A DNA stretch of 64,000 nucleotides from an uncultured Chitinophaga sp. (lineage in GTDB: Bacteria > Bacteroidota > Bacteroidia > Cytophagales > Cyclobacteriaceae), in the NCBI GenBank assembly GCA_902168205.1, contig CABHOK010000011.1:463932-527931 (forward strand). The letters run 5' to 3'. Position 1 is the stretch's first letter; the number at the start of each line of letters is the position of its first letter. The notes under the pieces were generated by a model. That model was not told the origin of the DNA. It saw nothing but the letters and a program-made list of their open reading frames with translations, and made no database searches. This document shows positions 1 through 8,740 of this stretch, piece after piece. The translations under genes and the position numbers were made by a program.

Positions 1-678
1 GATGCATTGGCAGACGAAATAAAAAAAGCAGGCGGTACAGCAACAGGTGTTTCTGCCGATGTACTGAATGAACAACAACTAAAGGACGCCAGAAAAATTA
101 TTACCGACCAATACGGAACAATTGATATACTGGTAAACGGTGCAGGTGGAAACATGCCGGGCGCCACTATACTTCCCGATAAAAGTTTTCTGGATCTCAA
201 GATCGATGACTTTCAAAAGGTAGTCGACCTTAATCTTACCGGCACGGTTTTACCATCACAAGTATTTGGTGAAGTTATGGTGACGAAACGCCAGGGTAAC
301 ATCATCAATATATCTTCCATGACATCGTTTCGTCCACTGACACGCGTGGTGGGATACTCGGCAGCCAAAGCAGCCATCAGCAATTTAACGCAGTGGCTGG
401 CGGTGGAGATGGCTAAAAAGTTTGGTGAAGGTATACGCGTGAATGCTATAGCCCCCGGATTCTTTTTAACCGAACAAAACCGAACATTGCTTACAAATAC
501 CGATGGAAGTCTTACACCTCGCGGAGAGTCAATTATTCGCAGCACACCGTTCGGTCGCTTCGGACAGGCCGATGAATTGAACGGTACATTGATATGGTTA
601 TGCTCCGATGCTTCGAAATTTGTATCGGGAATTGTAGTGCCGGTGGATGGCGGGTTTAGTGCATTTACAGGGGTGTAG
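1..678 (+). CDS. uxuB: SDR-family fructuronate reductase (D-mannonate oxidoreductase), 5' end outside window
   Basis: Partial gene: the frame is open from base 1, so the Rossmann GxxxGxG start lies upstream. What remains is a classical short-chain dehydrogenase: the NGAGG segment, the catalytic YxxxK motif (Tyr codon at 355, GYSAAKAA) and the VNAIAPGFF loop. The C-terminus, PVDGGFSAFTGV, resembles the YjmF/UxuB branch of SDRs, which interconverts D-fructuronate and D-mannonate with NAD(P)H. The following KDG kinase, KDPG aldolase and hexuronate-type transporter support a role in cytosolic glucuronate/galacturonate breakdown. The substrate is inferred from this context; a KduD-like or gluconate 5-dehydrogenase role is the main alternative. 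Confidence 0.75.
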   Translation, partial: DALADEIKKAGGTATGVSADVLNEQQLKDARKIITDQYGTIDILVNGAGGNMPGATILPDKSFLDLKIDDFQKVVDLNLTGTVLPSQVFGEVMVTKRQGNIINISSMTSFRPLTRVVGYSAAKAAISNLTQWLAVEMAKKFGEGIRVNAIAPGFFLTEQNRTLLTNTDGSLTPRGESIIRSTPFGRFGQADELNGTLIWLCSDASKFVSGIVVPVDGGFSAFTGV

Positions 679-690
679 AAGTGGGGAGGT

Positions 691-960
691 CCCAAAGTCG
701 GGAAGATGGGAAGCCCGGAAGTAGAGTGGAGTTGGGGGAGATGTGCGGTGGACGGAAGAGAAGTAAGAATTGATAGGTAAGAATTAGTAAGGATATAGTT
801 TGATATGTAGTTAGTGTGCTGGGTTAGTATCTGTCGTTGTAGATATATACTTCAAAAACGAGTACAGCTTCAGAAGTAAAGCATGGCAAAAAAACTTCCG
901 GTCTTTCGGAATTCCCGACTTTCGGACTCTTCTCCGACTCTCGGTCTCCGCCTCCGGACT
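691..960. repeat. Imperfect inverted repeat of GTCGGAA/CCGGAAGT units in the uxuB-kdgK gap
   Basis: The 298-base gap between the reductase and the KDG kinase holds no convincing gene. A purine-rich tract at 691-723 (AAAGTCGGGAA followed by CCCGGAAGT) is matched in reverse complement at about 894-960, where TTCGGA, CCGACTT and CTTCCGG units recur. The right part is an imperfect tandem of short TTTCGGA/CTCCGAC blocks. The two arms could pair in RNA. This looks like a dispersed low-complexity intergenic element rather than coding DNA. Confidence 0.5.
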
Positions 961-976
961 TAAAAAGAAATAAGGA

Positions 977-1975
977 ATGAACAAAAAAGTAATCACCTTC
1001 GGAGAAATCATGTTACGGCTCTCTACTCCGGGGTTTGCACGGTTTACGCAGGCTGAAAGTTTTAAAGCACTGTATGCAGGATCGGAAGCAAATGTAGCAG
1101 CATCACTCAGTCACTTTGGTATTCCAACGGCTCATGTTACGCGCTTTCCGGAGAATGATCTGGGCAAAGCCGCAACGCAAACACTGAAGCGCTACGGTGT
1201 GGATACACGCTATATTGTATATGGTGATGAACGCATGGGACTATATTTCCTGGAGAACGGTTCCATGCAACGAGCTTCACGCATTGTATACGATCGTTTC
1301 AATTCTGCCTTCGCACATATAAAGCCGGGCATGATCGATTGGACAGAGGTGCTGAAAGATGCCGCTTGGTTTCACTGGACGGGTATAACTCCGGCTATAT
1401 CGCAAGGTGCTGCCGATGTTTGTAAAGAAGCTATAGCCGCAGCACGCAAAATGAACATCACCATCTCGGGCGATATAAACTACCGGAGAAATCTCTGGCA
1501 GTATGGAAAAACGGCTCGTGATATTATGCCTGCACTCATTGAATCCACGAATGTGATTATAGCCGGCATTACCGATATGGAAAATTGTGTAGGTATATCA
1601 GGTGCCACGTTTGAAGAGGCATGCAAGGCATTCAAACAGGCTTATCCATCAACTACTAAAATATCTACTACACTGCGCGATTCTATAAGTTCATCGCATA
1701 ACCGACTTACCGGTTTGCTATGGAACGGCAAAGAGCTACTGCAATCACAGGAGTATGATATGCCGAACATTGTAGATCGTGTAGGCGGAGGCGATGCCTA
1801 TATGGCGGGCTTGATCTATGGTATACTTACCTCCAAGACCGATGCAGCCACGGTTGAGTTTGCAACGGCAGCCAGTGTGCTCAAACACTCCATCGAAGGT
1901 GATGTTAACTTAGTAACGGCCGATGAAGTAGAGCAACTGGTAAAAGGCGAAAATGTAGGCAAACTACTACGATAG
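977..1975 (+). CDS. kdgK: 2-keto-3-deoxygluconate kinase (PfkB family)
   Basis: The 332-aa product is a ribokinase/PfkB-fold sugar kinase, which phosphorylates 2-keto-3-deoxygluconate to KDPG with ATP in the cytosol. Visible features are the N-terminal VITFGEIMLRL strand, the substrate-lid AGSEANVAASLSHFG segment (PfkB signature 1 region) and the C-terminal anion-hole motif VGGGDAYMAGL with the presumed catalytic base Asp at about residue 273. ATG 977 follows AAGGA directly. Length is normal. It sits between the fructuronate reductase and KDPG aldolase genes, which makes KDG the most likely substrate; fructokinase is a weaker alternative. Confidence 0.87.
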   Translation: MNKKVITFGEIMLRLSTPGFARFTQAESFKALYAGSEANVAASLSHFGIPTAHVTRFPENDLGKAATQTLKRYGVDTRYIVYGDERMGLYFLENGSMQRASRIVYDRFNSAFAHIKPGMIDWTEVLKDAAWFHWTGITPAISQGAADVCKEAIAAARKMNITISGDINYRRNLWQYGKTARDIMPALIESTNVIIAGITDMENCVGISGATFEEACKAFKQAYPSTTKISTTLRDSISSSHNRLTGLLWNGKELLQSQEYDMPNIVDRVGGGDAYMAGLIYGILTSKTDAATVEFATAASVLKHSIEGDVNLVTADEVEQLVKGENVGKLLR

Positions 1976-2050
1976 CAATAGGACACAAGTTATCCGGAAT
2001 ATATACGAATAACTATTAACTGATAACGATTAACAATTAACGGCTAAAGA

Positions 2051-2713
2051 ATGAAATTCACCAATCAGCAAATAGTAGATACCATGAAGCGCACTGGTGT
2101 GGTGCCATTATTCACACACGACAATGCCGAAGAAGCGCAGCAGGTTATAGAGGCAGCGTATCGCGGAGGCGTTCGTGTGTTTGAATTTACCAACCGGAAG
2201 AAAAACTCGTACGATGTATTTGTACACATTCTGAAACAACGGAGTAACTACCCGGATCTGATGATTGGTATCGGTACTATTATGGATGGTGCGACTACTA
2301 AGAAATTTATTGACGCAGGAGCAGACTTTATTATATCTCCGATTCTGAAACTGGAAATGGCTGAAGTATGTCGCGCGCACAATAAACTGTGGATGCCAGG
2401 CTGCGCTACGCTTACGGAAATTGTAACTGCAAAAGAAAACGGAGCTGAAGTAATAAAAGTATTTCCGGGTTCTGTACTCGGGCCGGGCTTTGTTTCGTCT
2501 ATCATGCCCGTTGTGCCGGATCTGCAATTGATGATTACCGGAGGTGTAGAGCCCAATGAGAAAAATCTGTCTGCGTGGTTCAAGGCAGGGGCTATGTGTG
2601 TAGGGATGGGATCGCAGTTATTTACAAAAGAAATTATAGCGGAGAAAAATTGGACACTGTTGGAGAAGAATGTAACGGAGGCGTTGGATATTGTGAAGAA
2701 ACTGCGTAGCTGA
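2051..2713 (+). CDS. eda: 2-keto-3-deoxy-6-phosphogluconate aldolase
   Basis: A 220-aa class I aldolase of the KDPG/KHG family. It cleaves KDPG to pyruvate and glyceraldehyde-3-phosphate, ending the hexuronate branch of the Entner-Doudoroff pathway. Glu45 (in VRVFEF) and the Schiff-base Lys at about residue 136 (in EVIKVFPG) match the two catalytic residues of the family; GIGTIMD, MPGCATLTE and the late ITGGVEPN phosphate-binding stretch are also present. It starts 75 bases after kdgK in the same direction and is followed 69 bases later by the transporter gene, so co-transcription is likely. Confidence 0.9.
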   Translation: MKFTNQQIVDTMKRTGVVPLFTHDNAEEAQQVIEAAYRGGVRVFEFTNRKKNSYDVFVHILKQRSNYPDLMIGIGTIMDGATTKKFIDAGADFIISPILKLEMAEVCRAHNKLWMPGCATLTEIVTAKENGAEVIKVFPGSVLGPGFVSSIMPVVPDLQLMITGGVEPNEKNLSAWFKAGAMCVGMGSQLFTKEIIAEKNWTLLEKNVTEALDIVKKLRS

Positions 2714-2782
2714 AAGTAGCTGCAGTTGTTGAGACAGTATATATAAACCTATAAAGAGATTTTACAACCAAACCCATAAACC

Positions 2783-4165
2783 GTGGAAAAACTTCATAAT
2801 GCAAACCAGGCCATTGGTAAATACCGATGGACGATCTGTGCCCTGGTATTTTTTGCCACCACCATTAACTATCTCGATCGGCAGGTATTGAGTTTGTTGC
2901 AGCCAAGACTTGAGGAACTTTTCGGATGGACCAATAGTGACTACGCCAGCATTGCTGCCGTTTTTCAGTTTACGTATGCTATATCCATGTTGTTTGCCGG
3001 ACGCCTGGTTGATAAGCTCGACACGAAGTGGGGCTATGGTTGGGCTATTATTATCTGGTCTGCGGCTGCGGTTGTTCATGCGTTGGCATTACCCATTGGC
3101 GAAAATATAGCATCGATACTCGGTTGGTTCGGTGTGGGTGCTGTATCCATTTCGGTTGCCGGGTTTATGTTCTCGCGCGCATTTCTGGCGTTGGGTGAAG
3201 CCGGTAACTTTCCCGCTGCGATCAAAGCTACAGCTGAGTATTTTCCGAAACGCGAACGTTCTTTTGCTACCGGTATATTTAACTCGGGCGCAAATATTGG
3301 GGCTATACTCGCTCCGATAACGGTACCGTGGATCTATAGCAATTGGGGATGGGAGGCAGCCTTCATCATTATCGGTGCGATTGGCTTTCTGTGGCTGTTG
3401 TTCTGGCTGACGCTCTATGAGAAACCGGAAAAACAAAAACGTCTTTCTGCTGCCGAGTTGAACTATATCAACAGTGATGAAGATAAAAGTACACCAACGC
3501 AAACTGTTACACCCGATGAAAAGGTTTCATGGTTTCAACTGCTTGGCTATAAACAAACCTGGGCCTTTGCTTTTGGTAAATTTATGACGGACGGTGTGTG
3601 GTGGTTCTTCCTCTTCTGGTTGCCGGCATACCTCAAAGCACAATATGGCATTATTGATAAGGCTGTAACATTACCGTTAACGGTATTGTATACATTGGCC
3701 ATGGTGGGGAGTATAATGGGCGGATGGTTCCCGATGTATTTTATTCGCAAAGGCTATGCGGTATACGATGGTCGCATGCGCGCGATGCTGGTAATTGCGT
3801 TGTTCCCGTTATTGGTACTGGCAGCACAACCTTTGGGTGATATCAGTTTCTGGCTCCCGGTGTTATTCATTGGTATAGGAGCATCGGCACACCAGGCATG
3901 GAGCGCAAATATATTTACGACTGTGTCTGATATGTTTCCGAAAAAAGCAGTGGCATCAGTGGTAGGCATTGGTGGTATGGCCGGTGGTATTGGTGGTGTT
4001 ATTCTCACTAAATTAGGAGGAGCACTCTTCGATCATTACAAGGCATTAGGACACATCGAGACGGGGTATACCATCATGTTCACCATTTGTTCGGTTGCCT
4101 ACCTGGTGGCGTGGTCTGTTATGAAAGCACTGGTGCCGAAGTATAAACCGATCACAGACCTCTAG
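2783..4165 (+). CDS. MFS hexuronate transporter (ExuT/anion:cation symporter type)
   Basis: A 460-aa inner-membrane transporter of the major facilitator superfamily with about 12 hydrophobic segments. The N-terminal INYLDRQVLS motif in helix 1, the GRLVDKLDTKWG loop between helices 2 and 3 and the GEAGNFPAAIKA segment in helix 4 are typical of the anion:cation symporter branch that contains ExuT/UxuT hexuronate permeases. The start is taken as GTG 2783 because no upstream in-frame ATG exists and helix 1 follows at the usual distance. As last gene of the catabolic operon it probably imports glucuronate or galacturonate; the exact sugar acid cannot be read from the sequence. Confidence 0.82.
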   Translation: MEKLHNANQAIGKYRWTICALVFFATTINYLDRQVLSLLQPRLEELFGWTNSDYASIAAVFQFTYAISMLFAGRLVDKLDTKWGYGWAIIIWSAAAVVHALALPIGENIASILGWFGVGAVSISVAGFMFSRAFLALGEAGNFPAAIKATAEYFPKRERSFATGIFNSGANIGAILAPITVPWIYSNWGWEAAFIIIGAIGFLWLLFWLTLYEKPEKQKRLSAAELNYINSDEDKSTPTQTVTPDEKVSWFQLLGYKQTWAFAFGKFMTDGVWWFFLFWLPAYLKAQYGIIDKAVTLPLTVLYTLAMVGSIMGGWFPMYFIRKGYAVYDGRMRAMLVIALFPLLVLAAQPLGDISFWLPVLFIGIGASAHQAWSANIFTTVSDMFPKKAVASVVGIGGMAGGIGGVILTKLGGALFDHYKALGHIETGYTIMFTICSVAYLVAWSVMKALVPKYKPITDL

Positions 4166-4279
4166 GGAAAATTTGCTTCATCGTAATTCCTGAAATATAT
4201 ACTCAAACTCTCGCTGACCTGTATAGGGTATAAAAATTTATTTTTTATATTTCACTTCCTCAACCAGAGGTAGAGCCCC

Positions 4280-7200
4280 ATGCCAGCGAGAGTACTTGTA
4301 TTTTGTTTGTTTATACTGGTGTTGTCTCATCATTGTGTGCGTGCACAAAACGGACAATACCGGTTCTCACACCTTGATGTCAACCAGGGCTTGTCCAACA
4401 GCCAGGTAAAGACATTTCTGAAAGATAGCAGGGGGTTTCTCTGGATCGGTACCATCTCCGGGCTGAATCGATTTGATGGCAGCACATTAAAAATATTCCG
4501 CAACGACCCGCGCGATACAACAACGCTTCTCGATAATGATATCTATAGGATATTTGAAGATCCTTCCGGAAGAATATGGGTTTATACGTATGCCGGCATG
4601 TGTATATATGATCCCGCCACCGAAAAATTTACCCGCAACGTATATCGCGTACTGCGGGAGTATAACATGCCGGAAGGCTTTTTGACAGAGATACTAAAAG
4701 ACCGTGAAGGTAATTTCTGGTTTCTCCACAACACGGGCAGACTCTATAAATATATACCTGCTCAGAAAAAAACGATTTCCGTTCTTCAGCATGATACGGA
4801 CACAACGCTTGCCCATAGTAATCCGATATTTTCCATCGCGAAAGGAGCCAACTGCCTGTGGCTGCTGCATCGCAACGGTATGCTTGAAAAACTCGATGTC
4901 CAATCGCTGCATATACTATACCGCAATCTGACCTTCCATCAGCAGAATAAAAATGAGACACCAGAGTATAGTCTGACAGCCGACAATGATGGTGATTTAT
5001 GGATATACTTTGTGAACACAAACAATGGCGTATATCATTTCAGAACTTCCGAGAAGAAGATTTATCATTTTAATAAAACGTCATCGCCCGTTCATCTGAA
5101 CACCGATATTATACGCGGAGTTGTACAGGATAACAAAGGTCTCATCTGGATCGCGACCGATCATGGCGGTGTTAACGTCATCAACAAGAAAGATTTTTCG
5201 GTTCACTATATTTTACACAATACCGAAGACGAGAGAAGTCTGAGCCAGAACAGTATACAGACGATGTATAAAGATTACGATGGTTTTATCTGGATTGGTA
5301 CGTATAAGCGCGGTGTTAATTACTATCATGAAAATGTGATTCGTTTCCGGCTCTTTCGCCATTCAACATCCAATAAAAATAGTTTGCCTTTCAATGATAT
5401 TAATTGCTTTGCCGAAGATGATGATGGTAACATTTGGATCGGTACAAATGGTGGAGGTCTTATCAAGTACGATCGGAAGACAGAACACTTTACCCAGTAT
5501 ACGCATGAGCCGGGTAATCCAAACACCATTGGCAGCAATGTAATTGTAAGTATGTTCTTTGACAGCTATAAAAAGTTGTGGATCGGTACATACTATGGCG
5601 GCTTGAACAGTTTTGATGGTCGCAACTTTACCCGCTACAGGCATTCGGCAGATCCGAAGAGTATAAGTGATGATAATATCTGGGAGATCTTTGAAGACTC
5701 GCAGCGAGAACTCTGGATTGGTACACTGAAATCAGGTATAGATGTATTCGACCGGGATTCAAAAACATTCAGACATTATCCCTCCATACAATTTCACCTC
5801 GACAGCTCAGTACACTCAACCTATATACCCGCTATTGTTGAAGATGCAGAGAAAAACATCTGGATAGGCACGGGTTATGGAATTGATTTTTACGATCGTA
5901 AAACCGGAAAGTTTACACACTATCTGAATGATGTAAATAATCCGAAGAGCCTCGGGCATAACAATGTATTTTCTATTCTCGATGACGGGAAGGGAACGAT
6001 ATGGATCGGTACCAAAGAAGGATTGAATTTATTCGACAAGAAAACAAAAACATTTCGCGCACTGCGACAAGAAGACGGTTTGCCGCATAACACAGTGTTG
6101 ACGCTGCTGCAAGACAGTGGCGGTAATTTGTGGATGAGTACACCGCAGGGATTGTCCAATCTCATATTGAGGCGAAAGCCTGATGGCACGATTGCATCTT
6201 TCCGCTTTAAGAATTACGATGAGTCGGATGGTCTGCAAGGCAAATCTTTCAACGAAGGTGCCGCCTATAAAACACGTAAAGGAGAATTGATCTTCGGTGG
6301 TGCCAATGGTTTTAATCTTTTCAAACCGGAAGATATAGTACTCAATGACAAGAAGCCGGTAGTACGTTTTACCGGTTTACAGATTTTCAATAAAGAAGTA
6401 AAGATAGGCGAGAAGGTAAAGGGCAGTGTTATACTGGATAAGTCGATAACGCTCACGCCCGGGATCAGGCTTGCACACAGCGATAATGTTTTCTCGATCG
6501 AGTTCACTTCGCTTAATTATTTTCTTCCGGAGAAGAGCCGGTATAAATATAAACTTGAAGGCTTTAATAAAGAGTGGCTTGCCACCGATGGTAACTCCAG
6601 GCGCGTAACCTTTACCAACCTCGATCCGGGTGAATATACCCTTCGCGTAAAAGCTTCCAATAACGATGGTATATGGAATGACGAAGGCACTTCGATGAAA
6701 ATTGTTATACTGCCCCCGTTCTGGAAAACGAAGACAGCTTTTGTACTTTATATATTCCTGGTGATGGCGGCACTGCTGGTAACGCGTAAACTGATTCAGC
6801 AACGCGAGCGTCTCAAATTCATTATTGAGCAGGAACGACAAGAGGCACAACGCATGCACGAGCTTGATATGATGAAGCTTCGGTTTTTTACCAACGTTAG
6901 TCATGAGTTTCGCACACCGCTTACCTTAATACTTGCCCCCGTAGAAAAACTGATGAAAGCTGCCAACGAAGAGCAGCGAACACAATTTCAACTGATCCAC
7001 CGCAATGCAAGACGACTGCTTAACCTGGTCAATCAACTGCTCGATTTCCGGAAGCTCGAAGTGCAGGAAATAAAATTCAATCCATCGGAAGGCGACATCG
7101 TACGGTTTATCCGCGAGACTACATTTTCGTTCTCGGATATGTCGGAGAAGAAAGATGTCTCACTGGATTTCAAAACTTCGGTAGATTCCCTCGAAACTAT

Positions 7201-8392
7201 TTTTGATCGGGATAAGCTCGAAAAGATCTTGTTCAACCTCCTGTCCAATGCATTCAAATTTACTCCCGGTAATGGAAATATAACGGTAACTATAAACGAG
7301 GTGCATGGTGAAGAAGGCAAGTGGCTGGAGATACGCGTAACGGATACCGGTATAGGTATACCGCTGGATCAGCAGGAAAAGATATTCGAACGGTTCTTTC
7401 AGCACGATCTCCCCGGAAGCATGGTAAACCAGGGCAGCGGTATAGGACTGTCTATTACAAAAGAGTTTATACGTATACATGGCGGTAACATTACTGTAAC
7501 CAGCGAACCCGGAAAAGGAAGTTGTTTTACTGTAACTATACCGGTAAAGGATGTTACTGCACATGAAGTTCCTGCAGCACTGGAAGAAGCTGAGATACCC
7601 GAATGGGAGGCGGAACTTCAATCGGATAAACCTAGCATTTTGCTGATTGAAGACAACGAAGATTTCCGTTTCTACCTGAAGGATAATTTACGACTGCACT
7701 ATAAAATTATAGAGGCGCGTAATGGTAAAGAAGGTTGGAACCAGGCTTTGTCCACATTGCCCGACCTGATTGTAAGTGATGTGATGATGCCGGAGATGAA
7801 CGGAATTGAACTTTGTAAAAAGATTAAAAACGATCCGCGGGTGTCGCATATACCGGTAATTCTGCTTACCGCGCGCACCGCAGAAGAACAGAAGATGGAA
7901 GGTTTTGAATCCGGAGCAGATGATTACATCACCAAGCCTTTCAACTTTGAGATATTGCAATCGCGGGTTCGTAACCTCATTCATCAGCGCGAAGCATTCC
8001 AGAAAGACTTCCGCAGGCAGATCGAAGTAAAGGCCAGCGATGTAAACATTACGTCTCTGGATGAAAAACTTATTCAGCGCGCCATCAAATGCGTAGAAGA
8101 CAATATTTCCGACACCGCCTTTTCTGTTGAGACACTAAGTCACGAGCTCGGCATGAGTCGGGTACACCTCTACAAGAAACTGTTGGCGCTAACGGGCAAG
8201 AGTCCGATCGAATTTATCCGCGTCATTCGCCTGCAGCAAGCCGCACAGTTACTGGAGAAAAGTCAACTCACCGTATCGGAAGTAGCCTATAAAGTTGGCT
8301 TCAACAATCCGAAATACTTTACCAAGTACTTTAAGGAAGAGTATAAAATGCTGCCATCTGCCTACGCTGTCTCCAAGCGATCGAAGGAGTAG
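4280..8392 (+). CDS. Hybrid two-component system regulator (sensor kinase, receiver and AraC domain in one chain)
   Basis: A 1370-aa one-protein signalling system. Order: signal peptide (about 1-22); two-component-regulator propeller repeats (about 30-735, recurring IWIGT...GG blades); Y_Y_Y domain (about 739-805); membrane helix (about 815-836); HisKA with phospho-acceptor His875 in VSHEFRTP; HATPase with the N box at about 985, DTGIGIP at 1021 and GSGIGL at 1051; receiver with phospho-acceptor Asp1167 in SDVMMPEMNG; AraC-type HTH (about 1262-1365). Such proteins sense periplasmic oligosaccharide with the propeller and activate a nearby susC or sugar operon. All catalytic motifs look intact. 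It lies 114 bases after the hexuronate operon, and the nearest PUL is 8.6 kb downstream, so its target is uncertain. Confidence 0.94.
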   Translation: MPARVLVFCLFILVLSHHCVRAQNGQYRFSHLDVNQGLSNSQVKTFLKDSRGFLWIGTISGLNRFDGSTLKIFRNDPRDTTTLLDNDIYRIFEDPSGRIWVYTYAGMCIYDPATEKFTRNVYRVLREYNMPEGFLTEILKDREGNFWFLHNTGRLYKYIPAQKKTISVLQHDTDTTLAHSNPIFSIAKGANCLWLLHRNGMLEKLDVQSLHILYRNLTFHQQNKNETPEYSLTADNDGDLWIYFVNTNNGVYHFRTSEKKIYHFNKTSSPVHLNTDIIRGVVQDNKGLIWIATDHGGVNVINKKDFSVHYILHNTEDERSLSQNSIQTMYKDYDGFIWIGTYKRGVNYYHENVIRFRLFRHSTSNKNSLPFNDINCFAEDDDGNIWIGTNGGGLIKYDRKTEHFTQYTHEPGNPNTIGSNVIVSMFFDSYKKLWIGTYYGGLNSFDGRNFTRYRHSADPKSISDDNIWEIFEDSQRELWIGTLKSGIDVFDRDSKTFRHYPSIQFHLDSSVHSTYIPAIVEDAEKNIWIGTGYGIDFYDRKTGKFTHYLNDVNNPKSLGHNNVFSILDDGKGTIWIGTKEGLNLFDKKTKTFRALRQEDGLPHNTVLTLLQDSGGNLWMSTPQGLSNLILRRKPDGTIASFRFKNYDESDGLQGKSFNEGAAYKTRKGELIFGGANGFNLFKPEDIVLNDKKPVVRFTGLQIFNKEVKIGEKVKGSVILDKSITLTPGIRLAHSDNVFSIEFTSLNYFLPEKSRYKYKLEGFNKEWLATDGNSRRVTFTNLDPGEYTLRVKASNNDGIWNDEGTSMKIVILPPFWKTKTAFVLYIFLVMAALLVTRKLIQQRERLKFIIEQERQEAQRMHELDMMKLRFFTNVSHEFRTPLTLILAPVEKLMKAANEEQRTQFQLIHRNARRLLNLVNQLLDFRKLEVQEIKFNPSEGDIVRFIRETTFSFSDMSEKKDVSLDFKTSVDSLETIFDRDKLEKILFNLLSNAFKFTPGNGNITVTINEVHGEEGKWLEIRVTDTGIGIPLDQQEKIFERFFQHDLPGSMVNQGSGIGLSITKEFIRIHGGNITVTSEPGKGSCFTVTIPVKDVTAHEVPAALEEAEIPEWEAELQSDKPSILLIEDNEDFRFYLKDNLRLHYKIIEARNGKEGWNQALSTLPDLIVSDVMMPEMNGIELCKKIKNDPRVSHIPVILLTARTAEEQKMEGFESGADDYITKPFNFEILQSRVRNLIHQREAFQKDFRRQIEVKASDVNITSLDEKLIQRAIKCVEDNISDTAFSVETLSHELGMSRVHLYKKLLALTGKSPIEFIRVIRLQQAAQLLEKSQLTVSEVAYKVGFNNPKYFTKYFKEEYKMLPSAYAVSKRSKE

Positions 8393-8740
8393 ATATACTG
8401 ATATACTTTTGCTCTTCAGTAAATTTACTAGGAAGAAGAAGTCTGTCGGGTAGGGTATGACTGAACGCCAAGTAACCTCGCGTACGAAAAACGCGAATGT
8501 AAGATTATACAGGAAAACAGATTTTAGTGGTATATCTATACCATTCTCATTCTATACCTTATAACGATGAAATCATACTATGTGCCTACGTACGCGGTTG
8601 AGACAGTGTAACTTTTCTATAATGCTTTTTTAGAAAACGATTTCATTTAAAACATTTTTAAGGTAAGCTTTTGCCATTTATTGAACGGTCTATAATAAAT
8701 GGGTTGGGTAGCTTTGTTCAAACACCCAAATAACAGTTTT
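8393..8740. other. Intergenic region upstream of the PKS gene
   Basis: No gene is seen in these 348 bases. There is a perfect 7-bp palindrome with a 2-base spacer at 8528-8543 (TGGTATA-TC-TATACCA), which could be an operator. A match to the Bacteroidota -7 consensus TAnnTTTG occurs at 8709-8716 (TAGCTTTG), with a TTG 25 bases upstream at 8681, longer than the usual 19-20. If that is the promoter, the transcript would start just before the ATG at 8741 and the upstream in-frame ATG at 8699 could not be used. Confidence 0.35.

Noticed and set aside
8699..8740. Longer PKS start at ATG 8699
   Set aside because: The 14 extra residues are unrelated to KS N-termini, a TAnnTTTG match lies inside them, and ATG 8741 precedes the KS at a normal distance.
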